From an uncultured Collinsella sp. (GTDB lineage: Bacteria; Actinomycetota; Coriobacteriia; Coriobacteriales; Coriobacteriaceae), in NCBI GenBank assembly GCA_900541175.1, contig UQIT01000006.1, positions 22,163-86,162 of the forward strand: DNA of 64,000 nt. The letters are read 5' to 3'. Under the pieces are notes generated by a model. It saw only the letters and a program-made list of their open reading frames with translations. It made no database searches and was not told where the DNA came from. Of the stretch, positions 42,106-51,853 are shown piece after piece. The stretch's first letter is position 1. Each line of letters opens with the position of its first letter. Made by a program: the position numbers and the translations under genes.

Positions 42106-43527
42106 CTAGGCCATGAGCAGGCCGGTCTCCGCGACGTTCTTGTACCAGTACGCGCTCGCCTTGGGATAGCGCTTCTGGGTCTCAAAGTCGATGTAGAACA
42201 GGCCATAGCGCTTGTTATAGCCGTTGGTCCAGGAGAACTGGTCCTGCAGCGACCACACGAAGTAACCGTCGACGTTCACGCCGCCGTCGATTGCCTTGAG
42301 AATCCATGCGAGATGCTGACGCATGTAGTCGATGCGAGGGGCGTCGTCGATAAAGCCGTCCTCAAAGTCGTCCTTATAGCCCATGCCGTTCTCGGTAATG
42401 TAGATCTTCTTGTAGTTGGGGTAATCGTTCTTAATTCGCAGCAGCAGATCGTACAGGCCCTCGGGATAGATGATCCAGTCCCAATCGGTGGTGGGTACGC
42501 CTTCGCGCACGCATGACTCGCCCACGCCCTTGAGGAACCAGCGCGAGGAGCCCTTGTCGCCGGTGCCATTGTGGTTGATGTCGTTTTCGCCCTCGGCGGC
42601 ACGCAGGAACTGGCACTTGTAGGTGTTGACGCCCAAGCAATCGTTGTAGGGGAGCGCGGCGGTCAGCGCGGCGATGTCCTCGTCGCGGACGTCGAGCTCG
42701 CCGCCGGCGATATGGGCCAGCTTGGTCGCAGCCTCCATGGTGTCGGCTGCATAGTGGCCGCGGAAGGTGGCGTCGAGTACCCAGCGGTTGTTGATGACGT
42801 CGGCCATGCGAGCTGCCTCGCAGTCGGCGGCGTTGTTGGGGTCGAGGGGATACTTGGGCTCTAGGTTCTGGACAATGCCGATCTCGCCCTCAAAGCCGCC
42901 CTCATGGAAGGCGACGACGGCCTTGGCGTGGGCCACCATCATGTTGTGCATGAGCTGGAAAGCCTTGTCCAGGCGATACTTCTCGCCGTGCGGCCAGTTG
43001 CCGACGATAAAGCTGCCCTCGGCGGTCGCGGGAATCTCGTTAAAGGTAAACCAGTGCTTGACCTCGGTGAACTCGGCAAAGCAGAACTTGGCGTACTCGA
43101 CAAAGGCGTCGATCGTCGTGCGCGTCAGGAAACCCTCGCCGCCGTTCTGGTAAAAGGCCTCAGGTGTATCAAAGTGATCGAGCGTGACATAGGGGATAAC
43201 GCCGGCCTTATTGCAGGTGGCGAAAAGCTCGTGATAGAAAGCGACGCCCTCGGGGTTAATCTCGCCGGTGCCATTGGGGAAGATGCGGCTCCAAGCGATG
43301 GAGACACGGATACCGTTGATGCCGAAGCGCTGGCACAGGTCGATATCGACCGGGTACTTGTTGTAGAAATCGCTTGCGGGGTCGGGGGAGAAGCGACCCT
43401 GAGCAGCCAGGAAATCGTCCCAGGGCACTTTGCCCTTGCCGTGCGTACGGGTCTCGCCCTCAACCTGGTAAGCAGCGGTGGCGCCGCCAAACACAAAGCC
43501 GTCGGGGAACTGCATGGGGTTGGTCAT
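42106..43527 (-). CDS. GH1 6-phospho-beta-galactosidase/glucosidase, module 1
   Basis: A 473-residue family 1 glycosidase. The acid/base Glu164 is in FTFNEIP and the nucleophile Glu379 in YITENGMG. Phosphate-binding residues Ser432, Lys439 and Tyr441 lie in FSWTNGYNKRYG; Trp433 after the Ser matches Trp429 of LacG, a mark of 6-phospho-beta-galactosidases. It would split the phosphorylated disaccharide made by the IICB encoded directly upstream (43604-45382). Substrate preference needs testing. Confidence 0.92.
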   Translation of the reverse strand: MTNPMQFPDGFVFGGATAAYQVEGETRTHGKGKVPWDDFLAAQGRFSPDPASDFYNKYPVDIDLCQRFGINGIRVSIAWSRIFPNGTGEINPEGVAFYHELFATCNKAGVIPYVTLDHFDTPEAFYQNGGEGFLTRTTIDAFVEYAKFCFAEFTEVKHWFTFNEIPATAEGSFIVGNWPHGEKYRLDKAFQLMHNMMVAHAKAVVAFHEGGFEGEIGIVQNLEPKYPLDPNNAADCEAARMADVINNRWVLDATFRGHYAADTMEAATKLAHIAGGELDVRDEDIAALTAALPYNDCLGVNTYKCQFLRAAEGENDINHNGTGDKGSSRWFLKGVGESCVREGVPTTDWDWIIYPEGLYDLLLRIKNDYPNYKKIYITENGMGYKDDFEDGFIDDAPRIDYMRQHLAWILKAIDGGVNVDGYFVWSLQDQFSWTNGYNKRYGLFYIDFETQKRYPKASAYWYKNVAETGLLMA

Positions 43528-43603
43528 GAGTCATCCTTTCTGTGGAATACGAATAGGGAGAGGTGCCCGAACTGGGGATCCAGGCACCAACAGAGGGAGG
43601 AAA

Positions 43604-45382
43604 CTAGTCGAGGTTCTCGCGGAGCCACTTAATGGCGCCAGCGGGGTCGCGAGTAAGGTCGATATATTCCTTGCCGCGCGGGGCGAGCAGCTTAATGCCC
43701 AGACGATCGGTGTCGGCCTTCATGTCGTTGTAGTAGCTACGGACCTGCGGGGCAAGCACGATAACGTCGTACTGATCCATGATGGCAGTGTGCTGACCAT
43801 AAGCGCCTGCGGAGGAAGCGATGTTCTCTCCGGTCTGCGCGGCACCTTCTTTGATGGCGTTGGCAAGCATGGCAGAGGTGCCGGCGCCGGCGCACAGGAC
43901 GAGGACCTTCAGACCGTCGACATCCTTCTTAGCGGATGCGTCGGCTGCGGGCTCGGGCTGATCGGCGACAGGCTCGCTGTCGGCGGCAGCGGCGGTCGGC
44001 TCGACGGAAGCGGTAGTCTGTTCGACAGTGGGCGCAGAGGTGCTGGCGGCGATGGTGGCAGCACCATCGGACTCAAGACCCAGCTCGGCGGCGCGCTCGG
44101 CCTCCTGGTCGCAGAGCAGCTTATCGTATGCCTTCAAGAACGGTAGGTAGATGATGGCGTCCAGCAAGATGATGATCGCGACAAATACCAGGGCGATAAG
44201 CTGGAAGTTCGTGGTGATGAAGATGCCGATGGGGGCAGGGGTAGCCCAAGGCACCACGAAGGAGAAGCCGTTCATGCCCACGTTATCGATAAAGAACTTG
44301 GCAACACTCACGTTGACGCAGCCGGCGGCAACAAAGGGGATGAGCATGTAGGGGTTAAGGATCATCGGCGCGCCAAAGAGCAGCGGTTCGTTGACGGCGA
44401 AGGCAACAGGAACAATCGAGGCCTTACCGACGGCTTTGAGCTGCTTGGACTTCATAAAGAGAATCAGCAGAAGCGGCACGATGAACGTGGCACCGGTGCC
44501 GCCGAACTCACCCACGAGCGACATGTTGAAGGTGAGGGAATGGGCGGGGTGACCACCGGCCAGCAGAACCTGCAGATTCTCGGCCTGGTTGGCAAGACGG
44601 ATGGGGTCGATGCCCGGCTGGACAATCGAAGGACCGTGGACACCGATGAACCAGAAGAACGCGGTGGCTGCCTGAATAAGGATGAGTCCGGGGTAGGTCT
44701 CTGCTGCAGTGAAGAGCGGGGAGAGCAGCTTGATGAGCAGCTCGGAGAACGGAACGCCCATGAGGTTGCGCACGACGACATCGATGATGCCGCAGATGAT
44801 GACGGCGCCGCCAAAGGGGATGATGTCACGGAAGTTCTGAGCGATGGCGCCCGGGACCTCCTTGGGCAGCTTAATGGTCAGATCGCGAGAGACGCAGAAT
44901 TTGTAGACCCACACGGTGATGAACGCGGCGATATAGGCCGAGAACAGACCGCGCGTGCCCATGCTGGTGCAGTCGAAGACCGAAAGCTCGGAGCCGTTGA
45001 ACTTGGTGGTGAACTGCGTAACGGCGAGCAAAAGCATACTGCACTGGGCGGCCACCATGGTGGAGCCGTCGTTGAGCACCTTGCCGGCGGGCATGCGACG
45101 GTTCATGGAAGCCGTAAAGTTCTTGGCAGTGGTGCCGGCGACCATGATGCCCATGACGCCCATGGTGAAGTTGTACAGCTTGTTGCACCAGTCGATGAGC
45201 GGCTGGGGCAGCGTGATGCCGACTACGCCGGGAAGGGTGGCAATGAGCAGAAAGATCGAAGAGGTGAGGACGATGGGCATGCACCCAAGGAATCCGTCCT
45301 TAATAGCCTGGAGGTAGATGTTCCTCGAGATCTTCTCAAAGAACGGCTGATGCTTTTCGAGCATCTTTACGATGGCGTCCAT
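43604..45382 (-). CDS. PTS EIICB, lactose family (LacE-like), module 1
   Basis: A 592-residue fused IIC-IIB. The IIC N-terminus MLEKHQPFFEKISRNIYLQAIKDGF, GVHGPSIVQPGIDPI and AVNEPLLFGAPMILNP are family motifs. A linker rich in Ala, Glu and Thr (about 435-490) leads to IIB with VLVLCAGAGTSAML (Cys about 499). The first gene of the lacE-lacG unit. A LacI regulator is divergent from it, and the operator palindrome at 45486 is in its promoter region. The needed EIIA is not next to it. Confidence 0.93.
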   Translation of the reverse strand: MDAIVKMLEKHQPFFEKISRNIYLQAIKDGFLGCMPIVLTSSIFLLIATLPGVVGITLPQPLIDWCNKLYNFTMGVMGIMVAGTTAKNFTASMNRRMPAGKVLNDGSTMVAAQCSMLLLAVTQFTTKFNGSELSVFDCTSMGTRGLFSAYIAAFITVWVYKFCVSRDLTIKLPKEVPGAIAQNFRDIIPFGGAVIICGIIDVVVRNLMGVPFSELLIKLLSPLFTAAETYPGLILIQAATAFFWFIGVHGPSIVQPGIDPIRLANQAENLQVLLAGGHPAHSLTFNMSLVGEFGGTGATFIVPLLLILFMKSKQLKAVGKASIVPVAFAVNEPLLFGAPMILNPYMLIPFVAAGCVNVSVAKFFIDNVGMNGFSFVVPWATPAPIGIFITTNFQLIALVFVAIIILLDAIIYLPFLKAYDKLLCDQEAERAAELGLESDGAATIAASTSAPTVEQTTASVEPTAAAADSEPVADQPEPAADASAKKDVDGLKVLVLCAGAGTSAMLANAIKEGAAQTGENIASSAGAYGQHTAIMDQYDVIVLAPQVRSYYNDMKADTDRLGIKLLAPRGKEYIDLTRDPAGAIKWLRENLD

Positions 45383-45485
45383 AGAGCTCCTTTGCTACTT
45401 GATGCGCGATACATGTGGATGGAACTGGTCGTCGATGGATGGTCAGGACTGCCCGGAAACCTTCCTGCTTAAGGAAGGCATTGCG

Positions 45486-45584
45486 AAATGACAACGTTGT
45501 CATTTCGTTAATGACAACGTAAGACATTTTTGGAAGAGCAACAAGGATATACGGGTGAGCGGTCGATATTGTTCGGTAAACGGT
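45486..45584. promoter_or_regulatory. LacI-type operator and CGGT motifs, module 1
   Basis: AAATGACAACGTTGTCATTT (45486-45505) is a perfect palindrome, extended by one G/C pair. A second half-site AATGACAACGT begins at 45510. CGGTAAACGGT is at 45574-45584 and GGGTGAGCGGT at 45553-45563. Confidence 0.8.
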
Positions 45585-45656
45585 TGATTTATCAGTCAGG
45601 CAGGTAGTGTATGCTAGAACGCAAAAACAAGCGATGTAAAACCGACTGGAGAAGCA

Positions 45657-46667
45657 GTGGCAACGATGGACAAGAAAAATGTCTCAATGAATGATGTGGC
45701 GATTGCCGCTGGTGTTTCTCTCAAGACGGTTTCGCGCGTGATTAACGAGCCCGATAGCGTGCGAGAGTCGACACGCGATAAGGTTCATTCGGCCATGGAG
45801 GCGCTCGGGTTTCGAGCCAACTTTGCCGCGCGTTCGCTCAAGTTGGGCCGTTACGGGTGCATCGGCGTCGTGCTGTTCCACTTGTCGGGCGGTGCCGTGG
45901 ACATGATCGACGGTATCGCCGATGCCGCCGAAGAGCGAGGCTTTGCTCTTACGATGATCAAAAAGCGGGCGGGGGAGAAGATGACCCTTGCCGAAGCGGC
46001 GCGTAGAATGTCGCAGCTCCCCGTCGACGGCATGATTTTCAACCTGCGCCAGATGGTCGATGACTTTGATACCTTTGAGGCGCCGAAAGACCTCAAGACG
46101 GTGATTATCACACCGATGGAACATCCTACCTGCTCTACCGTCAGTGACGACCAAGAGGGCGGCGCGCGCATGGCGTGCGAGTACTTCTTGAACCACGGGC
46201 ACAAGAACGTGTACTTCGTCTCTGGTAAGAAAGAATCACTGTCGAGCCAGTGCCGTATGAAAGGTTGGCGAGCGGCACTCGAGGCACGTGGCATTGAGCC
46301 GCCCGAGCCTCTGCAAGGCGATTGGAATGCGGATAGTGGCTATGCCGCGGGCCTTGTGCTTGCCGATAAGCCCGATTGCACGGCGGTCCTCGCTGCTAAC
46401 GACTGCATGGCAAACGGCGTGATGATGGCTCTACGTGACAAAGGGCTCAATGTGCCCGACGACGTGTCCGTGATCGGCTTCGACGATGAGCTCTACAAGA
46501 CGATTCCCAACTCGATTCTGACGTCGGTGAAGTTTCGCCACCGCGAACTGGGCATCCGTGCGCTTAACGAGGTCGTCGCAGGTCTGGAAGCCCCGAGCTC
46601 CAGAAGCCGTACGCTCGTCTCGGGCGTGTTGGTCGAGCGTTCCAGCGTAAGGGATCTGCGGGCGTAG
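45657..46667 (+). CDS. LacI-family regulator, module 1
   Basis: A 336-residue repressor starting at GTG 45657 (GGAG five bases upstream). HTH: VSMNDVAIAAGVSLKTVSRVINEP (about 9-32), followed by the hinge helix and a periplasmic-binding-like sensor with HGHKNVYFVSGKKESLSSQCR and VSVIGFDDELYKTI. Divergent from the EIICB gene, it most likely controls module 1 through the ATGACAACGTTGTCAT palindrome. Confidence 0.92.
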   Translation: MATMDKKNVSMNDVAIAAGVSLKTVSRVINEPDSVRESTRDKVHSAMEALGFRANFAARSLKLGRYGCIGVVLFHLSGGAVDMIDGIADAAEERGFALTMIKKRAGEKMTLAEAARRMSQLPVDGMIFNLRQMVDDFDTFEAPKDLKTVIITPMEHPTCSTVSDDQEGGARMACEYFLNHGHKNVYFVSGKKESLSSQCRMKGWRAALEARGIEPPEPLQGDWNADSGYAAGLVLADKPDCTAVLAANDCMANGVMMALRDKGLNVPDDVSVIGFDDELYKTIPNSILTSVKFRHRELGIRALNEVVAGLEAPSSRSRTLVSGVLVERSSVRDLRA

Positions 46668-46684
46668 ACGTGCTCGGCCTGCTC

Positions 46685-46981
46685 GTCTAAATCTGTAACA
46701 GGTGGGACCCGAAAACTCGGCTAGATGTTACAGATTTAGACAATTCGGCCCGGCTTATTCCGTTTGTCTCGATCTGTAACAGTTAGGAGTGAAATGACCA
46801 GCCAGGTGTTACAGATCTAGATTGATTGGATTGACCCATCTGTTTGTCTCGATCTGTAACATCTAAGCGGTCAAAAGCGCTCTACATGTTACAGATTGAG
46901 ATTTTTGGCTTGGCCTGTGCGTTCACCTCGATCTGTAACAGCTGGGACCCAAAAACTCGGCTAGATGTTACAGATTAAGAT
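46685..46981. repeat. Cluster C: four 57-nt palindromes, about 80-bp period
   Basis: Copies at 46685-46741, 46766-46822, 46846-46902 and 46925-46981. Copy 1 has GTCTAAATCTG with CAGATTTAGAC in place of the common GTCTCGATCTG/CAGATCGAGAC, a paired change in both arms. It sits between the convergent LacI and EIICB genes. Confidence 0.95.
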
Positions 46982-47007
46982 GAACAGGAGGACGGGTGCG
47001 GTCTAAA

Positions 47008-47055
47008 CAAAATGGCCCGCGCATCACGCATCGATGCACGGGCCATTTTTTTTCT
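47008..47055. terminator. Bidirectional terminator between LacI and EIICB genes
   Basis: AAATGGCCCG (47010-47019) pairs with CGGGCCATTT (47039-47048), followed by a T-run on the plus strand and preceded by A-rich sequence. Confidence 0.85.
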
Positions 47056-47080
47056 GCGAGCGGCAGGTGGCGTCAGCGTC

Positions 47081-48841
47081 TTATGCCTCGAGGTTTTCCT
47101 CGATCCAGGCGACGGCACCCTTGGGATCCTTAGTGAGGTCGATGTACTGTTTGCCCTTGGGCGACAGCAGCGTGATGCCCAGGCGGTCGGTGTCGGCCTT
47201 CATCTCGTTGTAATAGGTGCGAACCTGCGGAGCCAGGACGATGACGTTGTACTGGTCCATGATGGCGTAGTGGCTGCCGTAGGCACCGGCGTTGGCGGTA
47301 ATGTCGATGCCCAGCTCGTCGGCGCCTTCCTTAAGCGCGTTGGCGAGCTGGGCAGAGGTGCCGGCGCCAGCGCACAGAACCAGAACCCTCAGATCCTTGC
47401 CCTTAAGGGCGGACGGAGCTGCGGAGGCCTCAGTGGCAGAAGCGGTCTCGACAACAGGAGCCTCAACGGCGGGGGCGGCAGCGGTCTTGACGGCCTTGGT
47501 CTCCTCGGCCTCTTCTTCGGCCAGGGTCTCGGCCTCCTGCTTGCACAGGACGTTGTCGTAGGCCTTGCAGAACGGGTAGTAGATTAAGAAGTCAACGACT
47601 AGCAGGACGACAACCAGGACCAGAGAGATCGGCTGGAAGTTGGTGTCGATGAAGGTGCCGATCGGTCCGGGGAGTGCCCACGGCATGGCATAGATAAAGC
47701 CGTTCATGCCCAAAAAGTCGATGAAGAACTTACCAATGAGGACGTTGGCCACGGGGGCAAACAGGAACGGGATCAGGAAGTACGGGTTGAGGATGATGGG
47801 CGCGGCGAACAGCAGCGGTTCGTTGACGGCGAACATCACGGGTACGACAGAGGCTTTGCCGACGGCCTTGAGCTGCTTGGAGCGCATAAAGAGCAGGAAG
47901 ATGATCGGGACAATGAACGTGGCGCCGGTGCCGCCGAGTTCGCCGATGTAGTTACCGAAGTTCTCGGTCAGGGCGAGGGCGGGGTGACCGCCGGCCTGCA
48001 GCGTGGCGAGGTTGGTGGTGATGTTGCCAAACAGCGCGGCGTTGAGGGCAGGCTTAACGACCGAGGGGCCGTGGATGCCCATGAACCAGAACAGCGGGAT
48101 CATGAACCAGATGAGGGCGAGGCCGGCGTAGGAATCGGCAGCGGCGAACAGCGGGCTCACCAGCGTGGAGATGACGTTGGCAAACGGGACGGCCAAGCAG
48201 GTGCGGCAGATAACGTCGATGACGGCGACAAACAGGATGGAGAAGCTGAAGGCGAAGATGTCGCGGAAGTTCTGGGCGATGGCGCCGGGGACTTCTTTGG
48301 GCAGCTTGATGGTGATGTCTCGCTTAATGCAGAAGGCATAGATGTTGACCGTGGCAAATGCGGCGACAAAGGAGCTCAGTAGGCCCTTGGTGCCCATGTT
48401 GTCGGTAAAGAACACCGAGACATCGGCGCCGTCGATCTTGGCACTCGTCTGGGTAACGGCCAAGATGAGCATAGCGCACATGGCGGCGACCATGGTGCTC
48501 GTGGCGTTGATGGCCTTGCCGGCAGGCATGCGGCGGTTCTTGGAGCCGGTCAGCGCGCTTGCGGTGGTGCCGGCGACCATGATGCCCACGACGCCCATCG
48601 TGAAGTTGTAAACCTTGTTGCAGAAGTTCACGACGTCGACGCTCCACCAGTCGGGCAGCGTAAAGCCGCCGACCGTGGCGACAACGCCCGGCAGGGTCGA
48701 AATAAGCAGGAAGACAGAAGAAGACAGGATGATGGGCATTGCTGCCAAAAAGCCGTCTTTAATGGCCTGAAGGTAGATGTTCTTAGAGACCTTGTCGAAG
48801 TACGGCTGACCTTTCTCCAAGAACTTAACGATCGATTCCAT
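47081..48841 (-). CDS. PTS EIICB, lactose family (LacE-like), module 2
   Basis: A 586-residue IIC-IIB fusion with FLEKGQPYFDKVSKNIYLQAIKDGF at the start, MGIHGPSVVKPALNAALF and AVNEPLLFAAPIILNP in IIC, and IIB Cys in VLVLCAGAGTSAQL (about 493). It is the second gene of module 2, downstream of the GH1 gene at 49018, from which a 176-bp gap with a hairpin separates it. Its terminator overlaps that of the LacI gene of module 1. Confidence 0.93.
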   Translation of the reverse strand: MESIVKFLEKGQPYFDKVSKNIYLQAIKDGFLAAMPIILSSSVFLLISTLPGVVATVGGFTLPDWWSVDVVNFCNKVYNFTMGVVGIMVAGTTASALTGSKNRRMPAGKAINATSTMVAAMCAMLILAVTQTSAKIDGADVSVFFTDNMGTKGLLSSFVAAFATVNIYAFCIKRDITIKLPKEVPGAIAQNFRDIFAFSFSILFVAVIDVICRTCLAVPFANVISTLVSPLFAAADSYAGLALIWFMIPLFWFMGIHGPSVVKPALNAALFGNITTNLATLQAGGHPALALTENFGNYIGELGGTGATFIVPIIFLLFMRSKQLKAVGKASVVPVMFAVNEPLLFAAPIILNPYFLIPFLFAPVANVLIGKFFIDFLGMNGFIYAMPWALPGPIGTFIDTNFQPISLVLVVVLLVVDFLIYYPFCKAYDNVLCKQEAETLAEEEAEETKAVKTAAAPAVEAPVVETASATEASAAPSALKGKDLRVLVLCAGAGTSAQLANALKEGADELGIDITANAGAYGSHYAIMDQYNVIVLAPQVRTYYNEMKADTDRLGITLLSPKGKQYIDLTKDPKGAVAWIEENLEA

Positions 48842-48949
48842 AGTTCACGCTCCTCTTTGCATGAAATCTTAATGGCATGGACGTTGAAAACCTATATGGT
48901 CTCCCGCTTGCTAAAAGCCCGGGTGCAGGCGGGGTCGGTCCCAGGGGGA

Positions 48950-48996
48950 GAGAGGGGAGCGGCTGGGTTTGTATCGCATAGGGCCGCTCCCCTCTC
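48950..48996 (-). promoter_or_regulatory. Intercistronic hairpin between GH1 and EIICB of module 2
   Basis: GAGAGGGGAGCGGC (48950-48963) pairs exactly with GCCGCTCCCCTCTC (48983-48996). No T-run follows on the minus strand, so mRNA processing or partial termination that sets the ratio of the two products is possible. Confidence 0.6.
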
Positions 48997-49017
48997 GGGG
49001 GAAAGCGAGGCGATGCG

Positions 49018-50460
49018 CTACTGCGCGTCCGCCATAGTGTCGGCGAGCTCCTTGTACCAGAGTGCCGACTGCTTGATGTAGCGTTTTTGCGTGTCGAAGT
49101 CGATGTAGAACAGGCCGTAGCGCTTGTTATAGCCGTTGGCCCACGAGAACTGGTCCTGCAGGCTCCAGATAAAGTAGCCCTGGACGTCGACGCCCTCGGC
49201 GCGCGCCCGGAGCACCTTCTCCATGTGCTGGTCGACAAAGTCGATGCGCTCGGGATCGGCGACGATGCCGTTTGCGTCGGGCTCGGGGTCCTTGTGGCCC
49301 AGGCCGTTTTCGGTGATATAGATGACGGGGAGGTTGGGATAGGTGGCGCTGATGTGCTTGAGCGTGTCGTAGAGGCCTTGCGGGTAGATGAGCCAATCCC
49401 AGTCGGTGGTGGGGATACCCGGCATATCGACCTGCTGCCCGACGCCCTTAAACTTAAAGCACGAGGTGCCCTTGTCTCCGGTGCCGTTAAAGCTGTTGGT
49501 GGACTCGCCATCGTAGGCGGCGATAAACGCCGACTGATAGTAGTTGAGGCCGAACATATCGTTGCGGGGCGCCGCCTTGGCGAGCTCCTCCATGTCGCTG
49601 TCCTCAACCGTAAGCGTGGCGTTGTTGGCACGCAGAATCTCGTTGATGAGTGAGAGGGTGCGCGCGGAGTAGTGACCCAGGAAGGCGCCGTCCATGATGA
49701 AGTCGGTGTAGAAGGCGTTGTACAGGTCGGCGGCGTGCTGGTCGGCGGGCGAGTCTGTGGCAGGATATGCCGGCGTCAGGACGTTGACCATGCCAATGCG
49801 TCCGCCCAGGTGCTCGGTCTCGTCAAGATCCTTATACAGGTTGACGGCGCGGGCGTGGGCAACGAGCTCGTTGTGCTGGCTCTGGATGCCGCTCGTCACA
49901 TCAAAGTGATGGTTGGGCGGGAAGTTGCCTTGGATGTATTGGGAGTGCGAGAGGCTGATGAGCTCGTTGATGGTGAACCAATTCTTGACCTCGCGGAACT
50001 CGCGGAAGCAGAACTCGGCATAGCGCACATAGGCGTCGACGGTCTTGCGGTTGAGCCAGTCGCCCTGGTTGAACAGGGCGGCGGGGGAGTCAAAGTGATG
50101 CAGGGACACATAGGGCTCGACGCCATACTTTTTGCAGCAGGCGAACAGCTCGTGGTAGTGCTTAACGCCCTCGGCGAGGGGCTCGGCATCGTCGCCGTTG
50201 GGGAAGATGCGGGTCCAGGCGATGGACACACGGATGGCGTTGAGTCCATGCTCGGCAGAAAGGCGGATATCCTCCTCGTAGCGGTTGTAGAAATCACTGG
50301 CCGGGTCGGGCAAAAAGCGACCCTGGGCGACAAGGTAATCGTCCCACATGGTCTTACCCTTGCCTGCCACCTTCGTGGAACCTTCCGTTTGGTACGCGGC
50401 GGTTGCGGCGCCCCAAACAAAGCCCTTCGGCAGCTGCTGTACGCGGTTTAGCAAAGACAT
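49018..50460 (-). CDS. GH1 6-phospho-beta-galactosidase/glucosidase, module 2
   Basis: A 480-residue family 1 enzyme. I use the second ATG (50460), nine bases after GAGGG; the ATG two codons earlier is too close. The acid/base Glu is in FTINELIS (about 172), the nucleophile in YITENGLG (Glu384), and the phosphate site FSWANGYNKRYG has the Ser-Trp pair of 6-phospho-beta-galactosidases. It opens the module 2 unit and is divergent from a LacI gene. Sequence is more diverged from modules 1 and 3 than those are from each other. Confidence 0.92.
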   Translation of the reverse strand: MSLLNRVQQLPKGFVWGAATAAYQTEGSTKVAGKGKTMWDDYLVAQGRFLPDPASDFYNRYEEDIRLSAEHGLNAIRVSIAWTRIFPNGDDAEPLAEGVKHYHELFACCKKYGVEPYVSLHHFDSPAALFNQGDWLNRKTVDAYVRYAEFCFREFREVKNWFTINELISLSHSQYIQGNFPPNHHFDVTSGIQSQHNELVAHARAVNLYKDLDETEHLGGRIGMVNVLTPAYPATDSPADQHAADLYNAFYTDFIMDGAFLGHYSARTLSLINEILRANNATLTVEDSDMEELAKAAPRNDMFGLNYYQSAFIAAYDGESTNSFNGTGDKGTSCFKFKGVGQQVDMPGIPTTDWDWLIYPQGLYDTLKHISATYPNLPVIYITENGLGHKDPEPDANGIVADPERIDFVDQHMEKVLRARAEGVDVQGYFIWSLQDQFSWANGYNKRYGLFYIDFDTQKRYIKQSALWYKELADTMADAQ

Positions 50461-50580
50461 ATGCATACACCCTCTCGTCTCGCTGTTCGATATTGTGCGT
50501 TTGCGCTCAGGAGGCTCCCTGGTTAGCGTTCAACGGTGAAAAAGCCCGATAAACACTATCTTAAAATGATTAGAACCAAA

Positions 50581-50751
50581 ATGAGCACGTGAACATTTGA
50601 CAATGAGCACGTTAACATCCGGCTGGGATGTATAGAAACAAAACAACTTCAAACAGCCGCGAACGGTTGTATTTGTTCGGTAAGCGGTTTTGATTGACAG
50701 AAGTTTTCATGTTGTGGTATATGGCTCGGGTATCATGAGCACGTTATCGAT
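50581..50751. promoter_or_regulatory. Three LacI-type sites and a CGGT motif, module 2
   Basis: ATGAGCACGTGAACAT (50581-50596), ATGAGCACGTTAACAT (50603-50618) and ATGAGCACGTTATCGAT (50735-50751) are three copies of one operator. CGGTAAGCGGT is at 50678-50688. The third site overlaps GGTATCAT, a likely -10 of the LacI gene, so autoregulation is plausible. Confidence 0.75.
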
Positions 50752-50801
50752 GTATGTACGATGCGCCATGGGCGCGGGGAATAGTTGGGAAGCAGGTTAG
50801 C

Positions 50802-51839
50802 GTGGAAGGCATGGCTCAGCAGACAAGGAATGGTCATTCGGCGAGCGCGGCAGAGGTTGCGGCGCTCGCTGGCGTGAGCCGCCAGACTGTGTCTCGCGTG
50901 GTCAACGGTATGCCCAACGTGACGGAAAAGACGCGCAAGCGTGTGCTGGCCGCCATGGAAGAGCTGGGCTTTCGTCCCAATTTTGCTGGAGCGGCGTTGC
51001 GCGGCGGGTCGTATCGTTCTATTGGCCTGTGCATGTACAACATCACACGTGTCGGTAACCTGGCGACGCTCGAGGGTATCATGCAAGCGGCGCGCGAGCA
51101 CGATTTTGCCGTCACTATGATCGAGATGGGCGGCGACAAGCCCTATACACTTGCCGATGCCTCGCGCCGCATGGTCGAGCGACCCGTCGACGGCATGATT
51201 CTCAACATGAACCGCATGGCTCCCGATTTTGAGGAGTTTGTTCCCCAGCCGGGAGTGCGAACGGTCATCCTGTCCATGTATGCGCATCCGCGCTGCACGA
51301 CGATCGACTCCGACCAGTATGGTTCGTGCGAGCTGTTGACCAATTATCTGCTGGAACATGGTCACTCGAATATGCGGTTTGTGGCGGGTCCGGAAAACTC
51401 GATTTCCTCGCGTTTTCGTGAGGCCGGTTGGCGCGATACGCTGGGTCGTGCTCATGTCGATGCCGCTCCGATGCTGCGTGGCGATTGGAGTGCGGACAGT
51501 GGGTACGCCATGGGCGAGCGGATTGCGGCCGAGGTGCTTGCCGGCGGGTCGCAGGCGCCGACTGCCGTGCTTGCGGCAAATGACCAGATGGCGCTGGGCG
51601 TTATCGCCGCGCTCGAGAACGCGGGCCTGTCCGTGCCCGACGACGTGAGCGTGGTTGGTATCGACGACGCACTCGAGGGACTTGTTCCTCACAATCGGCT
51701 GACGACGCTGCGATTTGATTTGCGCGGTGTCGGTAAGCTTGCGTTTGAGGCGGCGATTGGAGAGAGCTCGTCTATCGAGGCGATTCATGTGCCGAGTACG
51801 CTGGTCGAACGCTCGACTGTTAGGGACATACGGGGTTAG
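50802..51839 (+). CDS. LacI-family regulator, module 2
   Basis: A 345-residue repressor. I prefer GTG 50802 (AGCAGG upstream), just ahead of the HTH ASAAEVAALAGVSRQTVSRVVNGMP; a longer frame opens at 50754 but adds a non-homologous stretch. The sensor domain has HGHSNMRFVAGPENSISSRFR and VSVVGIDDALEGLVP. It is divergent from the module 2 GH1 gene and probably binds the ATGAGCACGTTAACAT sites. Confidence 0.9.
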   Translation: MEGMAQQTRNGHSASAAEVAALAGVSRQTVSRVVNGMPNVTEKTRKRVLAAMEELGFRPNFAGAALRGGSYRSIGLCMYNITRVGNLATLEGIMQAAREHDFAVTMIEMGGDKPYTLADASRRMVERPVDGMILNMNRMAPDFEEFVPQPGVRTVILSMYAHPRCTTIDSDQYGSCELLTNYLLEHGHSNMRFVAGPENSISSRFREAGWRDTLGRAHVDAAPMLRGDWSADSGYAMGERIAAEVLAGGSQAPTAVLAANDQMALGVIAALENAGLSVPDDVSVVGIDDALEGLVPHNRLTTLRFDLRGVGKLAFEAAIGESSSIEAIHVPSTLVERSTVRDIRG

Positions 51840-51853
51840 GTCCTACTCCGTTT

